From Tachinus rufipes (taxonomy: Eukaryota > Arthropoda > Insecta > Coleoptera > Staphylinidae): a DNA stretch of 64,000 nt. The position numbers were made by a program, and so were the translations under genes. The notes below the pieces were generated by a model. The model saw only the letters and a list, made by a program, of their open reading frames with translations. It had not been told where the DNA came from and ran no database searches. Where the stretch lies: NCBI GenBank assembly GCA_963932245.1, contig OZ010750.1:53669000-53732999 (forward strand), read 5' to 3'. Of this stretch, positions 12,960 through 24,823 are shown piece by piece (position 1 is the stretch's first letter; every line of letters starts with the position of its first letter).

Positions 12960-15050
12960 TAGCAGTTGTTGAAGTGTCTGACAAAAGAAAGTTTGCGTGC
13001 TTCAACAATAACAAGGAGCGTTTACTGGGCAAGATGCAATCGTGTGTAAGGTGAGAGCGGAGGACTTACTTCCATCACAACAACATGACGAAGTGTTAGA
13101 CCAGATATTCATTACGGGAAATTCTCATTCCAAGATATCCACTAGATGTCTGATCAATTAATCTACAACAAAATCAAATTCAGGAAATTTATTGCAATCT
13201 ATCTCTTTAAATTCCATAACCCCTCATTGTGGATCTAATTCAAATTACATTACGTTTTTAGGATCAGCATGTGCTAAGATTTGTAATCAAAAAGGACGCT
13301 GGATCCAGTGTCAATTGGGTATTGATTCGGGAAGTCAAGTCATTTTATGACTCATCGAGCAGTTGAAATTACTAAGGATAAAGTGTTTATTTTCTTGAAT
13401 GGAGTAACACAATACAATCATCCATGGGTTTTCCTAAAAGTGTAATGAGTTGTTCATTACGTACCTCGAATGATTTAGAATTTACTTTAAAAATTTGATG
13501 CGGTATTGTTATCAAAAATCACTTCCGACTTACCCACTGTTGCAATTTTAAGAGAAGTTCAAGCTTAGTTGTCAAATTTAGCTTTGGTTGATCTTTAATT
13601 TAATGAGGTTTTACCCATCGATATTTTATTAGGTGTTGATTCTGTGTTTGGTATTACACCAGTTTAACATGTTCATAAACCAAGCGGTATTCTGTTCAAC
13701 TTAGTTTAGATAATTATGATATTTGTGTTGCGACAATCCAAGGATAATAGTTATGTCACGAACTTGTGCTCACTTAGATAGACTATATCATAGCTAAAAA
13801 TGACCCCAGTCTGTTCAACGTACTTTGGCTGTAGAGGAGTACGTTCTTCCGAACTCATCTCGTTTCAACGAGGCAACTGTCACCAAATTACACACTGGTT
13901 CTAAATGGTGACTTTTGTATGAAGTCTTTGCATATTGACGCGGCCTCTGGTAACAATCACAATCAATAATTTTCTTTAAACTTGTTTTCTTGTAATTGTT
14001 TTTTTCAATTGGAAAATTGTTTTAATCGAGATTCTGTTTTAAAAAAAGATGTTCCAATGCTCCATGAAGATGATTGTATTTTTCAACATATCGTTTGGCG
14101 TTTTCATTCTCATTAACCCATTTTAGAGTTGAAACAGATCAGATATTTGGAGTCACATCAATTTCATATCTAGCGTAGCGTACATTAAATTAGCCGAAGA
14201 CGAAGGAATTTATTATCGTCTAGCAGTTGAGGCTTTCAAGTTAGGAATTTATGTTGATGATGTTTTATGGGGTGCATCAGACAAATCTAAAGTCAATTAC
14301 AAAATCAGTTCGTTTGACTTTTGCAATGTGGAGGATTTAAATTGACTAAATGGGCTAGTTCGCATGGTTTGATTGTGAATTTTGAGAAGAAATTGATTCT
14401 CAAATCTAGTAGTTTATCTGATACTATTAAATTTTGGGAATATTTTGGGATTCTGCTTGAAGTGTTTTCCATTACACAATTAAAAATGAAGTAGAAATTA
14501 TCTCTAAGACGGGAATACTTTCACATGTAGCTTGTATTTATGATGTTAACGGCTATCTTAGCTCTTTTGTTTTTTTAAGTATTGCTGCAAGAATTGTGGT
14601 TGCTCCAGGTTGGTTGGGATGACATATTGCCTCTTGAGGACGCAAGCACTCGTGGTATGGCAGTTGTTATTTATCTCTGAGTGGAATCAACTAATTCCGT
14701 GTGTTGTTGCTAAATCAAGTGTAGCGCCTTTTAAAACCTGGACAGTTCTTTGTTTGGAATTAGGTGCTGTCTGGTTGTTGTCTAAATTAATCATTTCAAT
14801 TTCTCTTGCATTTGATGGGGTTTATTTAGAACCACCAATATGTTTTGTAGATTCTATTACAGTTCTGGTTTGGGTTTACACATTTTTTGAAAGCTTTTGT
14901 GGCAAATACATGAATTTAATCCAAAATGTGATTGGAGACATATTCCGGAAAATGAGAATCCTGCTGATTTTGCTGGCAGAGGTTTATTTGCTTCTGTGTT
15001 AGTACATTGTACAGTTTGGTGGAATGGAGCTGAGTCTATTTAAGAACCTA
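12960..15050 (+). pseudogene. BEL/Pao retrotransposon polyprotein remnant
   Basis: Decayed pol reads on the plus strand across changing frames. It has an aspartic protease region with IDSGSQ (near 13321) and a downstream IDILLGVDSVFGI. Reverse transcriptase follows with a HIVWRF block (near 14090) and the YVDD active site at 14250-14261. Then come LSHVACIYDVNGYLS and an RNase H region with VAKSSVAPFKTWTV and LELGAVWLLSKLI (near 14690-14790). The last block is WRHIPENENPADFAGRG and LFWWNG-like sequence (near 14935-15025). The motif set and order identify BEL/Pao. Multiple stops and frameshifts make it non-functional; gag is mostly missing and I do not see an integrase. Confidence 0.85.
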
Positions 15051-15365
15051 TAACGGATTGGCCTGTGATAAATAAAAAAAATACTACGTTCTGATTAGCC
15101 TGAATTAAAAGAAATGAATTCTAATGTCAATAGTTTGGGCTTATCTGAATTTGTAATTTTGTTCAACAAAATATCTTCATTTATGAAATTTGAGAAAATT
15201 ATGGCATTGATGTTGCGGTTTGTGAAACTGTTGAGACCACAGGAAAAATCTTCTGAACATAACGTTATAATTTTTGTAGATAAATTTGCATAGACGATGG
15301 CAAATTGTCTAAACAGATAGTACCATGTTTTTGGGAGCGTTGGAGTAGAGTATATATTCATACCC

Positions 15366-15610
15366 AAATATACCTGTGAGAAATTATGTTAAGGAACATG
15401 TAGGGATGACATCAATTAAGTATATCGAGGAAGTTAAAACAATTGTTGACGATATGGAAACTGTTGCTGATCAAATTGATAAAAAATTAATATTATTTCA
15501 GTAAATCCAAAGAATTGATAATTTATAGATTTACAATTTTATTATACACTTTGGAACAACACGCCCAAATCAATAAAAACTATAGTCCAGTCATACACAA
15601 CAGTAATAAT
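15366..15610. repeat. Direct repeat flanking the BEL/Pao remnant, right copy
   Basis: Right partner of the repeat at 12535-12825. It keeps the order of shared blocks but lacks about 40 bases after CCAAAGA. Divergence between the copies is far greater than between the copia LTRs at 23 and 28 kb, so the element is old. Confidence 0.6.
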
Positions 15611-17000
15611 TGATTTTGTACAAAGGAATAAATTCTTCATTGAAATTTTATTTTAAATTTTGATGTTTTATTTAAAATGCAATGTGCCACGAATATAGCG
15701 CTAAATATTGCCGAGTTTAAATTGTGCAGTCGTTGGTAAACTTACGTTTACTTCTTTGTTAAAAATAAGATTTCCAACACATTAATTGCAAAATATGGTT
15801 AAAATCTTTTTGATAATTGTATTTTTTTCACATAGGAAAAACTTTCCATTTTTATAGGACCAATGTTTGGCATTCAATGGGTCTAACATTTTAGGAAAAT
15901 CGGGTTGTGAATTACAAGGTTTCGACAAGCGCACTCAGCGATTGACAGTTGAAAATTTAATTTTGTTGCCGGTTATAGTGCAGCTTGCCGCCAATCATTA
16001 TTTTATCGTTCTCTTTGTATTTTTGAGCGATTTATTTTGTATTTAATATGATAAATCTATTTTCTTATCAAGTTTTAATGCATTTTTTGTCATAAATCTT
16101 TAATTGGGTAGTTATTAATCAATTTGGTGGATTAATTGTAATTTTAGGCCAATATTTAATTAAATTCATACCGATAATTGTCTTCAATTTTAAGCGATTT
16201 ATGGTAAAAACATGTTTGCAAAAAATTAAATAATTTTTTGGGTTTTTTTAATTAAAAGTATTTGATAATTGGTTTACATTTTATGTGGTATATAAAAAAA
16301 TTTATATTTTTTTGCGCAATTTGTATTTTGTATTTTATATAATAAATCCATTTTCGGAAGGGTTTTATGAACAGCAATTTTAAGTATTTCTTTCTACGAC
16401 TCGTTAAGGCAAATTCTTTTTTCTCTAAATGAAACAATTTTTGATGAGGTTCGTGGTTGTTCCCCAACTTTAGACAATTTGACCTTTTTGGCCAATTATA
16501 GCAATACCTACTTCTCTCTACGGGATTGCAAGACTCATTGGCTTCAACGTACTCCAAGCTTAATTTCAAATTAAATAGACGATACGTAGTACAAAGTTGT
16601 CTGTCTTTACCTTCTTTACTTTAATTTGGCATGGAATCTGGAGTTTTTGAGGTCCAAATCAAGGTAACTCAGCCGCAAAAAAAGTATTTCATGATTACCT
16701 TATAAGTACTTATAAAGTTAGATAAAATTGTCTCAGTCAATCTAAGTATCCAACCAATTCAACTATAACAAAGTTTGCTCATTAAAGAAATCAATTGCCA
16801 AATCAAACAATTAAACTTAAAATATGAAATGAATTAATAATTTATTCAAAATCAGGCAATCGAATCACAGCGGCCAAGGGTCAAGCATAGACAATTGTTT
16901 CGGTTCTACAAACGTCGTCAGTATGCCTTGTACGACCACGGCATCGCATGATAGCGAAGACAATTTTGAATAAATATTTCTGTTCTTATGAACACAATTG
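15611..17000. other. AT-rich DNA, nothing firmly identified
   Basis: No gene recognised. A phrase like TTTTGTATTTNATATRATAAATC recurs near 16035 and 16325, hinting at an old local duplication. The 105-codon minus-strand frame at 16252-16569 shows no domain. Confidence 0.45.
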
Positions 17001-17002
17001 AT

Positions 17003-17176
17003 ATTATAAATAATCAAACGAAAGACTGGTTTGCCATCTAGTTGCAATTTTTAATACTAAAATGTCCGCATTAATCGGTATCATTTTAGCATTTATGCAA
17101 TTGATTAATGCGGACATTTTAGTATTAAAAATTGCAACTAGATGGCAAACCAGTCTTTCGTTTGATTATTTATAAT
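17003..17176. repeat. Perfect 74-bp inverted repeat with 26-nt loop
   Basis: Arms 17003-17076 and 17103-17176 are exact reverse complements by eye, separated by 26 bases. Arms include CTGGTTTGCCATCTAGTTGC and its complement. If transcribed it would fold into a long perfectly paired RNA suited to Dicer-2 processing. Perfect identity implies a recent foldback duplication, gene conversion, a MITE or an assembly foldback artefact. I see no target duplication outside the arms. Confidence 0.9.
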
Positions 17177-17179
17177 TAA

Positions 17180-18890
17180 ACTTAAGATTATGAGTTGTCA
17201 AAGATCTACTTTGTTGGATGAATGCATTTACGTCCATTTTAGACGAGTGACCACTAAGTTTTAAGTCCTCTCAACTCTATTTACAGACGAGCAACGCTTT
17301 AAAAACTAGCATTTGTAATCTTCAGAAAATTGAAAAAAGGTACGGGTCTATTTTTGAAAGTTTTTTTTTTTTTATCTAAAAGCCTACGGATTGACTAGCA
17401 TTCATTTTCTTTATATTTTTTACACAATTCTCGAACCGCCACATCAATACAGACAATACAAATTGTATTAAGTCTGAACGTTGCAGCCTCTTTGTCTCTT
17501 GTTAAGACCGCAAATTCTAATTTACTTAACAGATGCGCTCAACTTATTTTTCAACAATCTATTTACATCCATTTGTTTAAACATTGTACCTATTAGATTA
17601 TCTTTTAACAATACAATTTAAGACTAAACATAACAGAATCAAACACTATACAAACGAATTGACAAACAAAATACGTAAAACATGGCAACAACGACACATT
17701 ATTTTGACAAAACTGAATGTCTTTGGCCAAGTTGATAAAGGTAGATACTGAAAATGCATAATTTTTATTTAGATTTGGTTGTATTGTTCACAAATCTTAG
17801 TATTGTCTTTTTGTAGACATTCTCTTTCTAAATTCATACTGGCTATTGGAAAATAAAAGTTTTGATTTAAAATGATTAATTAATTGATTCTTTAAAATTG
17901 TTTTAAAATTAAATAATAAGTCTGCATATCTACAAACTTAGCTGGAAATATACAAAAAAGTCTCACTATTTACAAATACATTAAAAAATTTAGTGGAGTT
18001 ATTAAAAAGTTAGAAACTTACTGTATATACAACATTGACACCGTAGCAATCATTCACTAACTTTTTATTGCGCCTATTACATCTGTAACAAAACATTAAT
18101 TGTCACAATTTAGTATTGCCAATTCATATAAAATTAACCAATTCATTAATTTGAATCAACGTTAAAATACTTACCTGAAATTCTTTCTTTGGTGATCTAT
18201 GATTCTGGTTCTGATATAGTTGGTGATTATGGCATTTAGCTTTGGTTCTTTGTTGTTTTCAGTTTATTTTTTTCCACCGTAGATATTAAGCAGAGTTCCC
18301 TATAAAAAACGATTATTTTTTAGGTATCTTTTTAACGTTAGTAAGTTATTAGTTTTTATTTTAGAATAGTCCAAAGTATCTATTATCGCTCCTGACACAT
18401 TGCCTAACCGTATTTGAAGTTTAAAAAAAATTTCAAACTTCAAACGGACACTACATAGAATACCGCTTTTGCTATATTTTTTTACTTAAAACTTTTTTGA
18501 TGTCACTGGAATTTTGGCACGTAGTCTTTGGAAGAAGAACATTAAAATAGTTACAATTAACATAAAGAATGTTAGGCCTTCTCTGGAAATTTTGGAAACG
18601 CAAGATTGTAAATAAGCTAGCCAAACCGCAAACATTGATTTTTGATAACGCAGACTTTAAATTTTTGTTGTTAAACACGGACGTGGAGATTGCAGCAATC
18701 TGCGAGTTGATATGACCTAGTTTCTGGCAGACTTTTTGCATCGGTTATTTTTAACCAGCGATGCCGGTATTAAACGATCGACCTACTTCTGATAATCCGT
18801 CACATAATGCTGTCATCAGATATCAAAAATTAAATAAAAACATTTGCAGCGTTTATCCACGTTTCTTCAGAAATTGCGTTTGCGCGTTCT
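17180..18890. other. AT-rich DNA, nothing identified
   Basis: No gene or repeat recognised. The 89-codon minus-strand frame at 18472-18741 has no family signature I know. Confidence 0.5.
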
Positions 18891-18939
18891 GAATCTTCAT
18901 ACCTAGAGGCAGGTCAAAAAGATCTCGCAGATGCGTTCC

Positions 18940-20489
18940 ATTCCGTATAATAATACAGGAAACACATAGCATCTAAGCATTTTGATTTTAAGTTGTATGC
19001 TGAGGTCGTTACTGCATAGTACATTCTTCATTTTGTTGAATGATCTTATTTTTGCTGTATATTTGTTGTTCTCGTTAACTATTGTTCTCAAATATTTGTA
19101 TTTGCTGACTTTTTCCACTATTTCTTCTTTTATCCATATGGTGTCTCTATGTTGTTGTTGTTGTGATTATGTGATTGTCATCCATTTTGTTTTCTTGGTG
19201 TTCAATGTGAGTCCGATTTCCTCGCTGCATTGTACTACTTGATCTATTAGCGTTTGTAGTTCTGCTAGAGACTCTGCAATAAGTATGGTATCGTCCGCAT
19301 ATCTGATATATGTTGTTGATAGCTTTCCCATTAACTTGGATTCCGATTGTTGTTTGTTCCGCTATTGCTTCTTGTGTTATGTCTTCTGAGTATAAGTTGA
19401 AGAGCAAGGGAGAGAGCACGCATCCTTGTCTTACCTCTCGTTTAATATAGACTTCTTCTGAAAGTTTATTTTTAAAGCAAACATTAGCGGTCTGGTTGAA
19501 GTACAAGTATGTTATTAGCCTAATGTCTTTTTCATCTATTTGTTTTTTCTCTGAGTAGTTTTATGAGACAATTATGGCGGACCTTGTCAAAATTCTTGTT
19601 CTAATCTTGGAAGCACACATATATTGGTAGGTTGACGTCCATGCATCTTTGGGTCAATACGTTAAATGCAAACAATGCCTCTCTCGTTCCCAGTGCGTTC
19701 CGAAATCCAAGTTGGGTTTTACTTAGGTTTTGTTCAATCCTTTTATATATTCTTTGATGTACAATCTTTAGGAGTATCTTGAGAGTGTGGCTCATTATGC
19801 TGATTGGCCGGTGGTCATTGCATTCCTTAGCGTTCTGTTTCTTTGATATTGTAACGAATGTAGACTTAAGCCATTCTTTAGGGATGATTCCGGTGTCATC
19901 TTCTGTGTTGTAAAGGTCTACCAATACCCCTATTTGTTTTTCTTCGATTAATTTGATAATTTTAGTAGGAGTTTTGTCAGGCCCTGGTGCTTTGTTGATT
20001 TTAGCTGTTTTCACTGCGTGTATAACTTCTTCCTTGGTTATATTTGGCCCTATATTATTGTCTGTGTTTTGGTCCATTAGTTCTTTTAGTCTCTCGTCCT
20101 CAAACATCTCCCGAATGTACTCATTCCACCTTGCTAGTGTTCCCTTGGTGTCTGGGATTATCTTACCATGTTTGTCGAGTACTGTTGCTTTTTTTCGACT
20201 TTTATATACCCACTAGTTCTTTAATTTTCTTGTGTAGGTTGAAGGCATCATGTTTTGTTTGTAGGTTTTCTATTTTTGCGCATTTTCCTTAGTGCCACTT
20301 ATCCTTGGCTTCTCGAATCTTTTTTCTTATCTCTTTGTTTTGGTTTTTGTATGTGTTGTCGTTTCTGTTTTTGTACGATCTTTGGTTTTCCATTAATTGG
20401 AGTATTTCATCGGTCATCCATGATTTGTTCCTGTTAAGGTTAATACTCTTGTCTGTTTTCAGCAGTTCATTTGTCGGCATCATTATCAT
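18940..20489 (-). pseudogene. LINE reverse transcriptase domain
   Basis: RT that copies the element RNA from the nicked target. Pieces, upstream to downstream: 20489-20289 (linker with SWMTDEILQLME), 20107-19601 (APGPDKTPTKIIKL, DHRPISIMSHTLKI, LGFRNALGTREALFAF), 19506-19147 (REVRQGCVLSPLLFNLYSED, then the YADD region split by a frameshift near 19310) and 19118-18940 (KYKYLRTIVNENN, LLYGME). Several frameshifts and a small deletion inside the thumb show it is inactive. Motif order matches canonical RT domains 0-7 plus thumb. Confidence 0.85.
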
Positions 20490-20604
20490 TGTTTTTATTA
20501 CTTCCCATTTTTTGCCTACATCTTTATTTGAGTTCGATCGATTGAAATCGATTTTGGTTAGTTCTTTATTTTTTTTTTGTTAGTTGTTGTTTTATTATTG
20601 GATC

Positions 20605-20850
20605 CTAATGTAATGAGGTAATTACCACCCCTAAGAATTTTCAATTTCAATTTTTATTTTTAAAAATTATCGATATTCTATACTCCAAACAAATAACATA
20701 ACCGGTCAATTTTTCCAACGATTTAAATCGTTAGAGAATGTCCTTTTCTATGTCGTTTGTTTGTTGTACTTACAAAATAAAAAATATATTTATCTTTTTT
20801 TAATTACCCCCCCCCCCCTCTCTTCCCCCTTGACTAGTAGGCTAGAAACG
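20605..20850. other. Foreign segment within the LINE, with poly-C run
   Basis: This ~240-bp AT-rich segment interrupts the coding sequence between the endonuclease C-terminus and the RT linker. It ends in a run of about 13 C residues followed by TCTCTTCCCCCTT near 20809-20832. It has no coding match to the LINE and no clear terminal inverted repeat. It may be a nested insertion or a filler acquired with a deletion. Confidence 0.55.
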
Positions 20851-20869
20851 CCTTTGCTGATCTGGCATC

Positions 20870-21525
20870 TGAGCCCGGGTAAGTTTTGGCCCATTTGATA
20901 GCATTCCGGTATCGTTTGTTTATTAATACATAATCTATTTGGTTTCGCTTAATATTATTATATCGTGCAACTTATAGTATGTGTTTGCGATTGTCTTGTT
21001 CTTGGCACTGCTCTAATCTATCTCTCCTTTCATTCCTTGTTCCCAGTCCAAAATCTCCTATAATATCTTCCACTTTTTCTTTTCCTAGTTTTGCATTAAA
21101 ATCCCCCATGATAATTGTAATGTCTCTGTTTTTTGTGGTATTTAGGGCCTGTTCAATGTCATCGTAAAATTGTTCTATTTTTTTTTCTTCCTTATCGGCC
21201 GTGGGGGCATATACTTGAATTATGTTAATTATTCTTTGCTTTGCTTTCGCTTTTATCATAATTACTATGTCTGAAATAGGGATGCAGTTGGTTATTGTAT
21301 GTTTGAAAATTTTTTGTACAATTATCGCTACTCCGTTTCTGTGTTGTGTGCCATTATTACCCGAATAGTAAATTTTTGCTTCATTGATTTGCATTTCACC
21401 TGAGTCTGGTTTCACTCAGTCCTATTATGTTTATTTCGAGTCTTTGCATTTCCTGTAGTACATTGTGAATTTTGCCTGATTTGTATAGGAATCTTACATT
21501 CTATGTTTCGATTTTTATTTTTGAT
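20870..21525 (-). pseudogene. LINE endonuclease domain
   Basis: Exonuclease-endonuclease-phosphatase fold that nicks target DNA for target-primed reverse transcription. Conceptual translation starts near 21525 with a WNVR-type block whose Trp codon has become TAG. It continues with LQEMQRLEINIIGLSET, VAIIVQKI, VYAPTADKEE, MGDFNAKLG and GLGTRNERRDRLEQ, the characteristic catalytic and structural blocks. After a frame change it resumes as NQIDYVLINKRYRNAIKWAK and GSDARS near 20940-20860. The expected SDH catalytic motif is lost where the foreign segment begins. Longest intact piece is 21415-20972. Confidence 0.85.
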
Positions 21526-22059
21526 ATCTTTTTGCTGTCTTTCAAAACCATCCCCCCGAGATCCGATTGGGAGATTTTAAACTCCGGTATATTTTGTTTT
21601 GGAACCCATGGCGACTAGGGATATCTGTGTAGATCTTTAATACATTAGTTTTTCGTTGCTTTCTGTATCTTCATGCCGTTGATCCTTACGAATTCGTCCG
21701 CCTTTAGTTACAATTTCTCGTCTTTCGGGTAAGAAGGTATCCTTTCTCTTGTCAGCTCCTCCACCTGAAGCTGTTGGCTGACAAGAGGAGTCTACTTCTT
21801 CCTGTAGATCTTTGGTCGACAGAGTCTCCCAATCTGGGTTATACGCTGTGGAGGTGTCAGTTTTTGTTTCACGCCGGATGTTTTATTTCCTCGGTTCACT
21901 CCGGCAAGTCGGCAAGATTCCCCAATTTCCACGGGACGCACCCATAGAGGAACGACAAACCCCAATTGATAAACCTTAAATATAACATTAAGTTTATTTC
22001 TGCAGTCACTCGAAACTATGCAGCAGTAAAAATGCATGATTCACACAGTTTTAGAATTG

Positions 22060-22920
22060 TTTTGAGTGGTTGTTAGAACAAACTTATTGATATGTCATAC
22101 TATTATTACAGTTAATTTTGTTTTTACATTTATAGCAATTAATGCAGGGGAGCTGAACGTGCTTGGAAACTGGGATCTCAGCGTTGAGTTGATAGGTCTA
22201 GCTTTCGAGAAGTAGTTTCCTCGCGTACCCGAATTCCTTGACCCGGGTCCAAACTACCTTGTTCTTACACAAAATTTACTTCGCGTACCTTAATCCTTTG
22301 CATCATGATTGTAATGCCTTGTTTCTTGAGCAATGTCCACATATACGCGTCTAGAACGGAAGCGTTATAATCGGTGGCAAGCGGCAGCAAGAGCGGCGTT
22401 GATTCAGGTTTTTTCTAGAAATTTGCGGTTGCCGATTGGGTTTTGATCCGACAGCAAACCACAATTCGGCAATCCTCCAAATTGATCTGTTGTACGTAAA
22501 ACAAGATTTCAAAAAATTAAGTTATTTCCGGAAAACTGAAAGTCCGGCTGCAGTGTTCTTGATCTTCATATTATGGACCGAGTCAAAAAGACTTGGAACT
22601 TTGCAGCTGCATTTGGTAAACACCGTAGCCTGTAACTACCTCTTTGAAATGATGTTGATAAGTTACCTCCTCTGATAAACGTTAAATAAAACACTTGCTT
22701 TATTCCGAGCTTATCCAACAATCAGAAACAAACGCATTAAGGTACATCATTTTGTTTGTCATACTATTATTATAGTTCATTTTAGCACATTTTATTTCTA
22801 CATTTATAGCAATTTACGCAGGGTAGCTAGAACTGGCACTCAAAACTGGGATAGATCCTGCTTTCGAGGAGTAGTGTCTTTGCGTACCCGAACTTCCGGG
22901 TCCAATCTATCTTATAATAC
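22060..22920. repeat. Pair of ~210-bp direct repeats
   Basis: Blocks at about 22090-22270 and 22755-22920 share GTCATACTATTATTA, ACATTTATAGCAATT, GCTTTCGAGRAGTAGT and GCGTACCCGAA, in the same order and orientation with moderate divergence. The ~480 bp between them has no recognised coding sequence; a 79-codon plus-strand frame at 22436-22675 has no domain. They could be LTR relics or a local segmental duplication. Confidence 0.65.
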
Positions 22921-23186
22921 TTTACATGACATAAGTAAATATTCACAAAATATTTATAACTTGTTAAAGTAAATCTATGGAAAAATTAAATTAAAATGTA
23001 AATTTTACACATCACTCACAAATAACCGAATGGTCTGAACTAACATGCATGCTTGCTTTCAAATGTTTGCAACACATGGGTTGATTGGATTGACTCAGTG
23101 TGTGTATATTCAGATGTGGATGTAGATTTATAAACAAGTTTTAATATGTCATAATCACTACTATCTATTTTAACTACTAATACTCT

Positions 23187-23430
23187 TATTGGATATGGGA
23201 TTAAATAATAAGTAAGATTTAATAATATGTATATATTTATTATAAGTACGTTACTCAACGAGAGCCAGACTAATACTAATATACATTTACATGGTTGGTT
23301 CGTATAGCCGGTTGGTCCTTTGTTAAGAAAAGGTTAAACATAAATAGGGGAATTCCCTGTTAAACATAAATAGGGGAATTCCCTATTGTATTTATTTTGG
23401 TACGAGCATCTCATATAACAATATACAATA
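23187..23430 (-). repeat. Copia 3' LTR
   Basis: 244 bp, the downstream LTR in element orientation, immediately following the polypurine tract. It contains the same internal duplication with GGGGAATTCCC as the other LTR (near 23345-23384). Confidence 0.96.
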
Positions 23431-23439
23431 CTCCCCCTC
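23431..23439 (-). other. Copia polypurine tract
   Basis: Minus-strand GAGGGGGAG directly abuts the 3' LTR. This is the expected RNase-H-resistant primer for plus-strand DNA synthesis. Confidence 0.85.
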
Positions 23440-23717
23440 AAAATAAATCAACTTTACAAAAAAAATAAAATATTCTCAACTTTACAAAAAAAAATATTCT
23501 CAACGTCTATTATTAGTTTTAATATTTCGTGAGTAAACATAGGGGTACATTAATATTAATATGATTCAACATTTGTTGCTAGGATTTAGGAAAAACCCCT
23601 TTCTTTTTAAAAACCTAAATCAAATCATTATTACAGTGTTAAATATAATTATCTATTGATAATTAAATATACAAAAACAATAAACAAAATACAATAAAAT
23701 TGAAACAAAAAAAAACT

Positions 23718-23945
23718 TCATTTTTCCAGACCAAGTTTGAAGCAGAATTCCTGGAATCTTGGACCTGGTACTTGCTTGGTGAACATATCTGCCAATTGTT
23801 GATCTGTTGGCATATATTTAAGAATTATTACTTGTTTATCAACTTGTTCTCTGGTGAAATGGTACTTTATATCGATATGTTTGGAACGTTTATGATCTAC
23901 AGGATTATTAGCCAACGAAATACAACCATTGTTATCTTCATACAT
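23718..23945 (-). pseudogene. Copia RNase H C-terminus and polyprotein end
   Basis: Last frame segment, 75 codons. It contains EDNNGCISLANNPVDHKRSK and HIDIKYHFTREQV, the highly conserved C-terminal blocks of copia RNase H, and ends in PGPRFQEFCFKLGLEK before a stop. It overlaps the preceding frame by a few bases at the homopolymer shift. Confidence 0.9.
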
Positions 23946-24823
23946 GGTTATTGGTTTTTTTAATTTCTATATTAATGCTTGATAATAGAGATCTTAGCCA
24001 TAATACTTCTCTGACCCCTTCAAACATAGCCATATATTCAGCTTCAGTTGATGATACTGCGACTGAATTTTGCCTTTTTGTATTCCAACAGATCAAATTT
24101 CCAAATAATTTAAAAATATAGCCTGTGATGCTCTTTCGATCAGCTTCATTACTACCCCAATCGGCATCCACATAACCAATTAATATTTCTTTATTTTCTG
24201 TTCTTTTATAAATTAACTTAAAATTAATTGTTCCTTTAATATATCTCAATACTCTCTTTAGGCACTGCCACAGTTCTTTATTATTTTTATTCTGATATCT
24301 ACTTAGAAAATTAACAGCTGTACATAAATCTGGTCTTGTGCATAGCATGGTATACATTAGACACCCTATAAGATTCCTACAAGGTTTATTATGGCTTTCA
24401 TCTGAATTCAAAGCCACGTAATCTAACTTGATTGGAAGTGGTGTACTAACAGCATTGCAATCAGTCATATTGAATTTAATCAAAATATTATTTAAATAAT
24501 TTATTTGACTAATAGATATTTGATTCTCGTTTCTTTCTATCTCAATACCCAAAAAGAGCTTAACCTCATTTAAATTTATCATTTTGAATGTATTCATTAA
24601 ATATTCTTTGAAATTTGACATTGTATCTATTTTACCAGTGACTATTAATAAATCATCAACATACAAAACTACATAAATATTTTCGTATATATGACCTTTA
24701 TCTAATAAGTACAAACATCGGTCACTTGAAGAATTTTTAAAACCGTGTGCTTTTAACACTTCATCAAAACGTTCAAACCAGCATCTAGCTGACTGTTTTA
24801 AACCATACAAAGCTTTATGTAAT
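23938..24823 (-). pseudogene. Copia reverse transcriptase catalytic core and RNase H
   Basis: Fourth frame segment; the main open part is 24810-23938. It begins with YGLKQSARCWFERFDEVL and has the RT active site LYVDDLLIV (YVDD at residues 50-53 of that part). LFLGIEIERNENQI, PLPIKLDY and LIGCLMYTMLCTRPDLCTAV follow. The RNase H domain has IGYVDADWGSNEADRKSITG and SVAVSSTEAEYMAMFEGVRE with the expected acidic residues. The segment ends where a 7-T run (23955-23961, plus strand) shifts the frame by one. Confidence 0.92.

Larger units (their letters stand above)
18940..21890 (-). mobile_element. Non-LTR retrotransposon (LINE), 3'-truncated, decayed
   Basis: Minus-strand element encoding an APE-like endonuclease then a reverse transcriptase. 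The 5' region spans roughly 21890-21530, the endonuclease about 21525-20870 and the RT about 20490-18940. Homologous copies in insects are often annotated as craniofacial development protein 2-like plus RT. The 3' end breaks just after the LLYGME motif of the RT thumb, near 18940, so the C-terminus and 3'UTR are missing. Stops and frame changes occur throughout, and ~240 bp of unrelated sequence with a poly-C run separates endonuclease from RT (20605-20850). Confidence 0.85.

Noticed and set aside
19953..20583. Plus-strand frames rich in Ser/Phe/Cys
   Set aside because: Antisense of LINE RT coding sequence.
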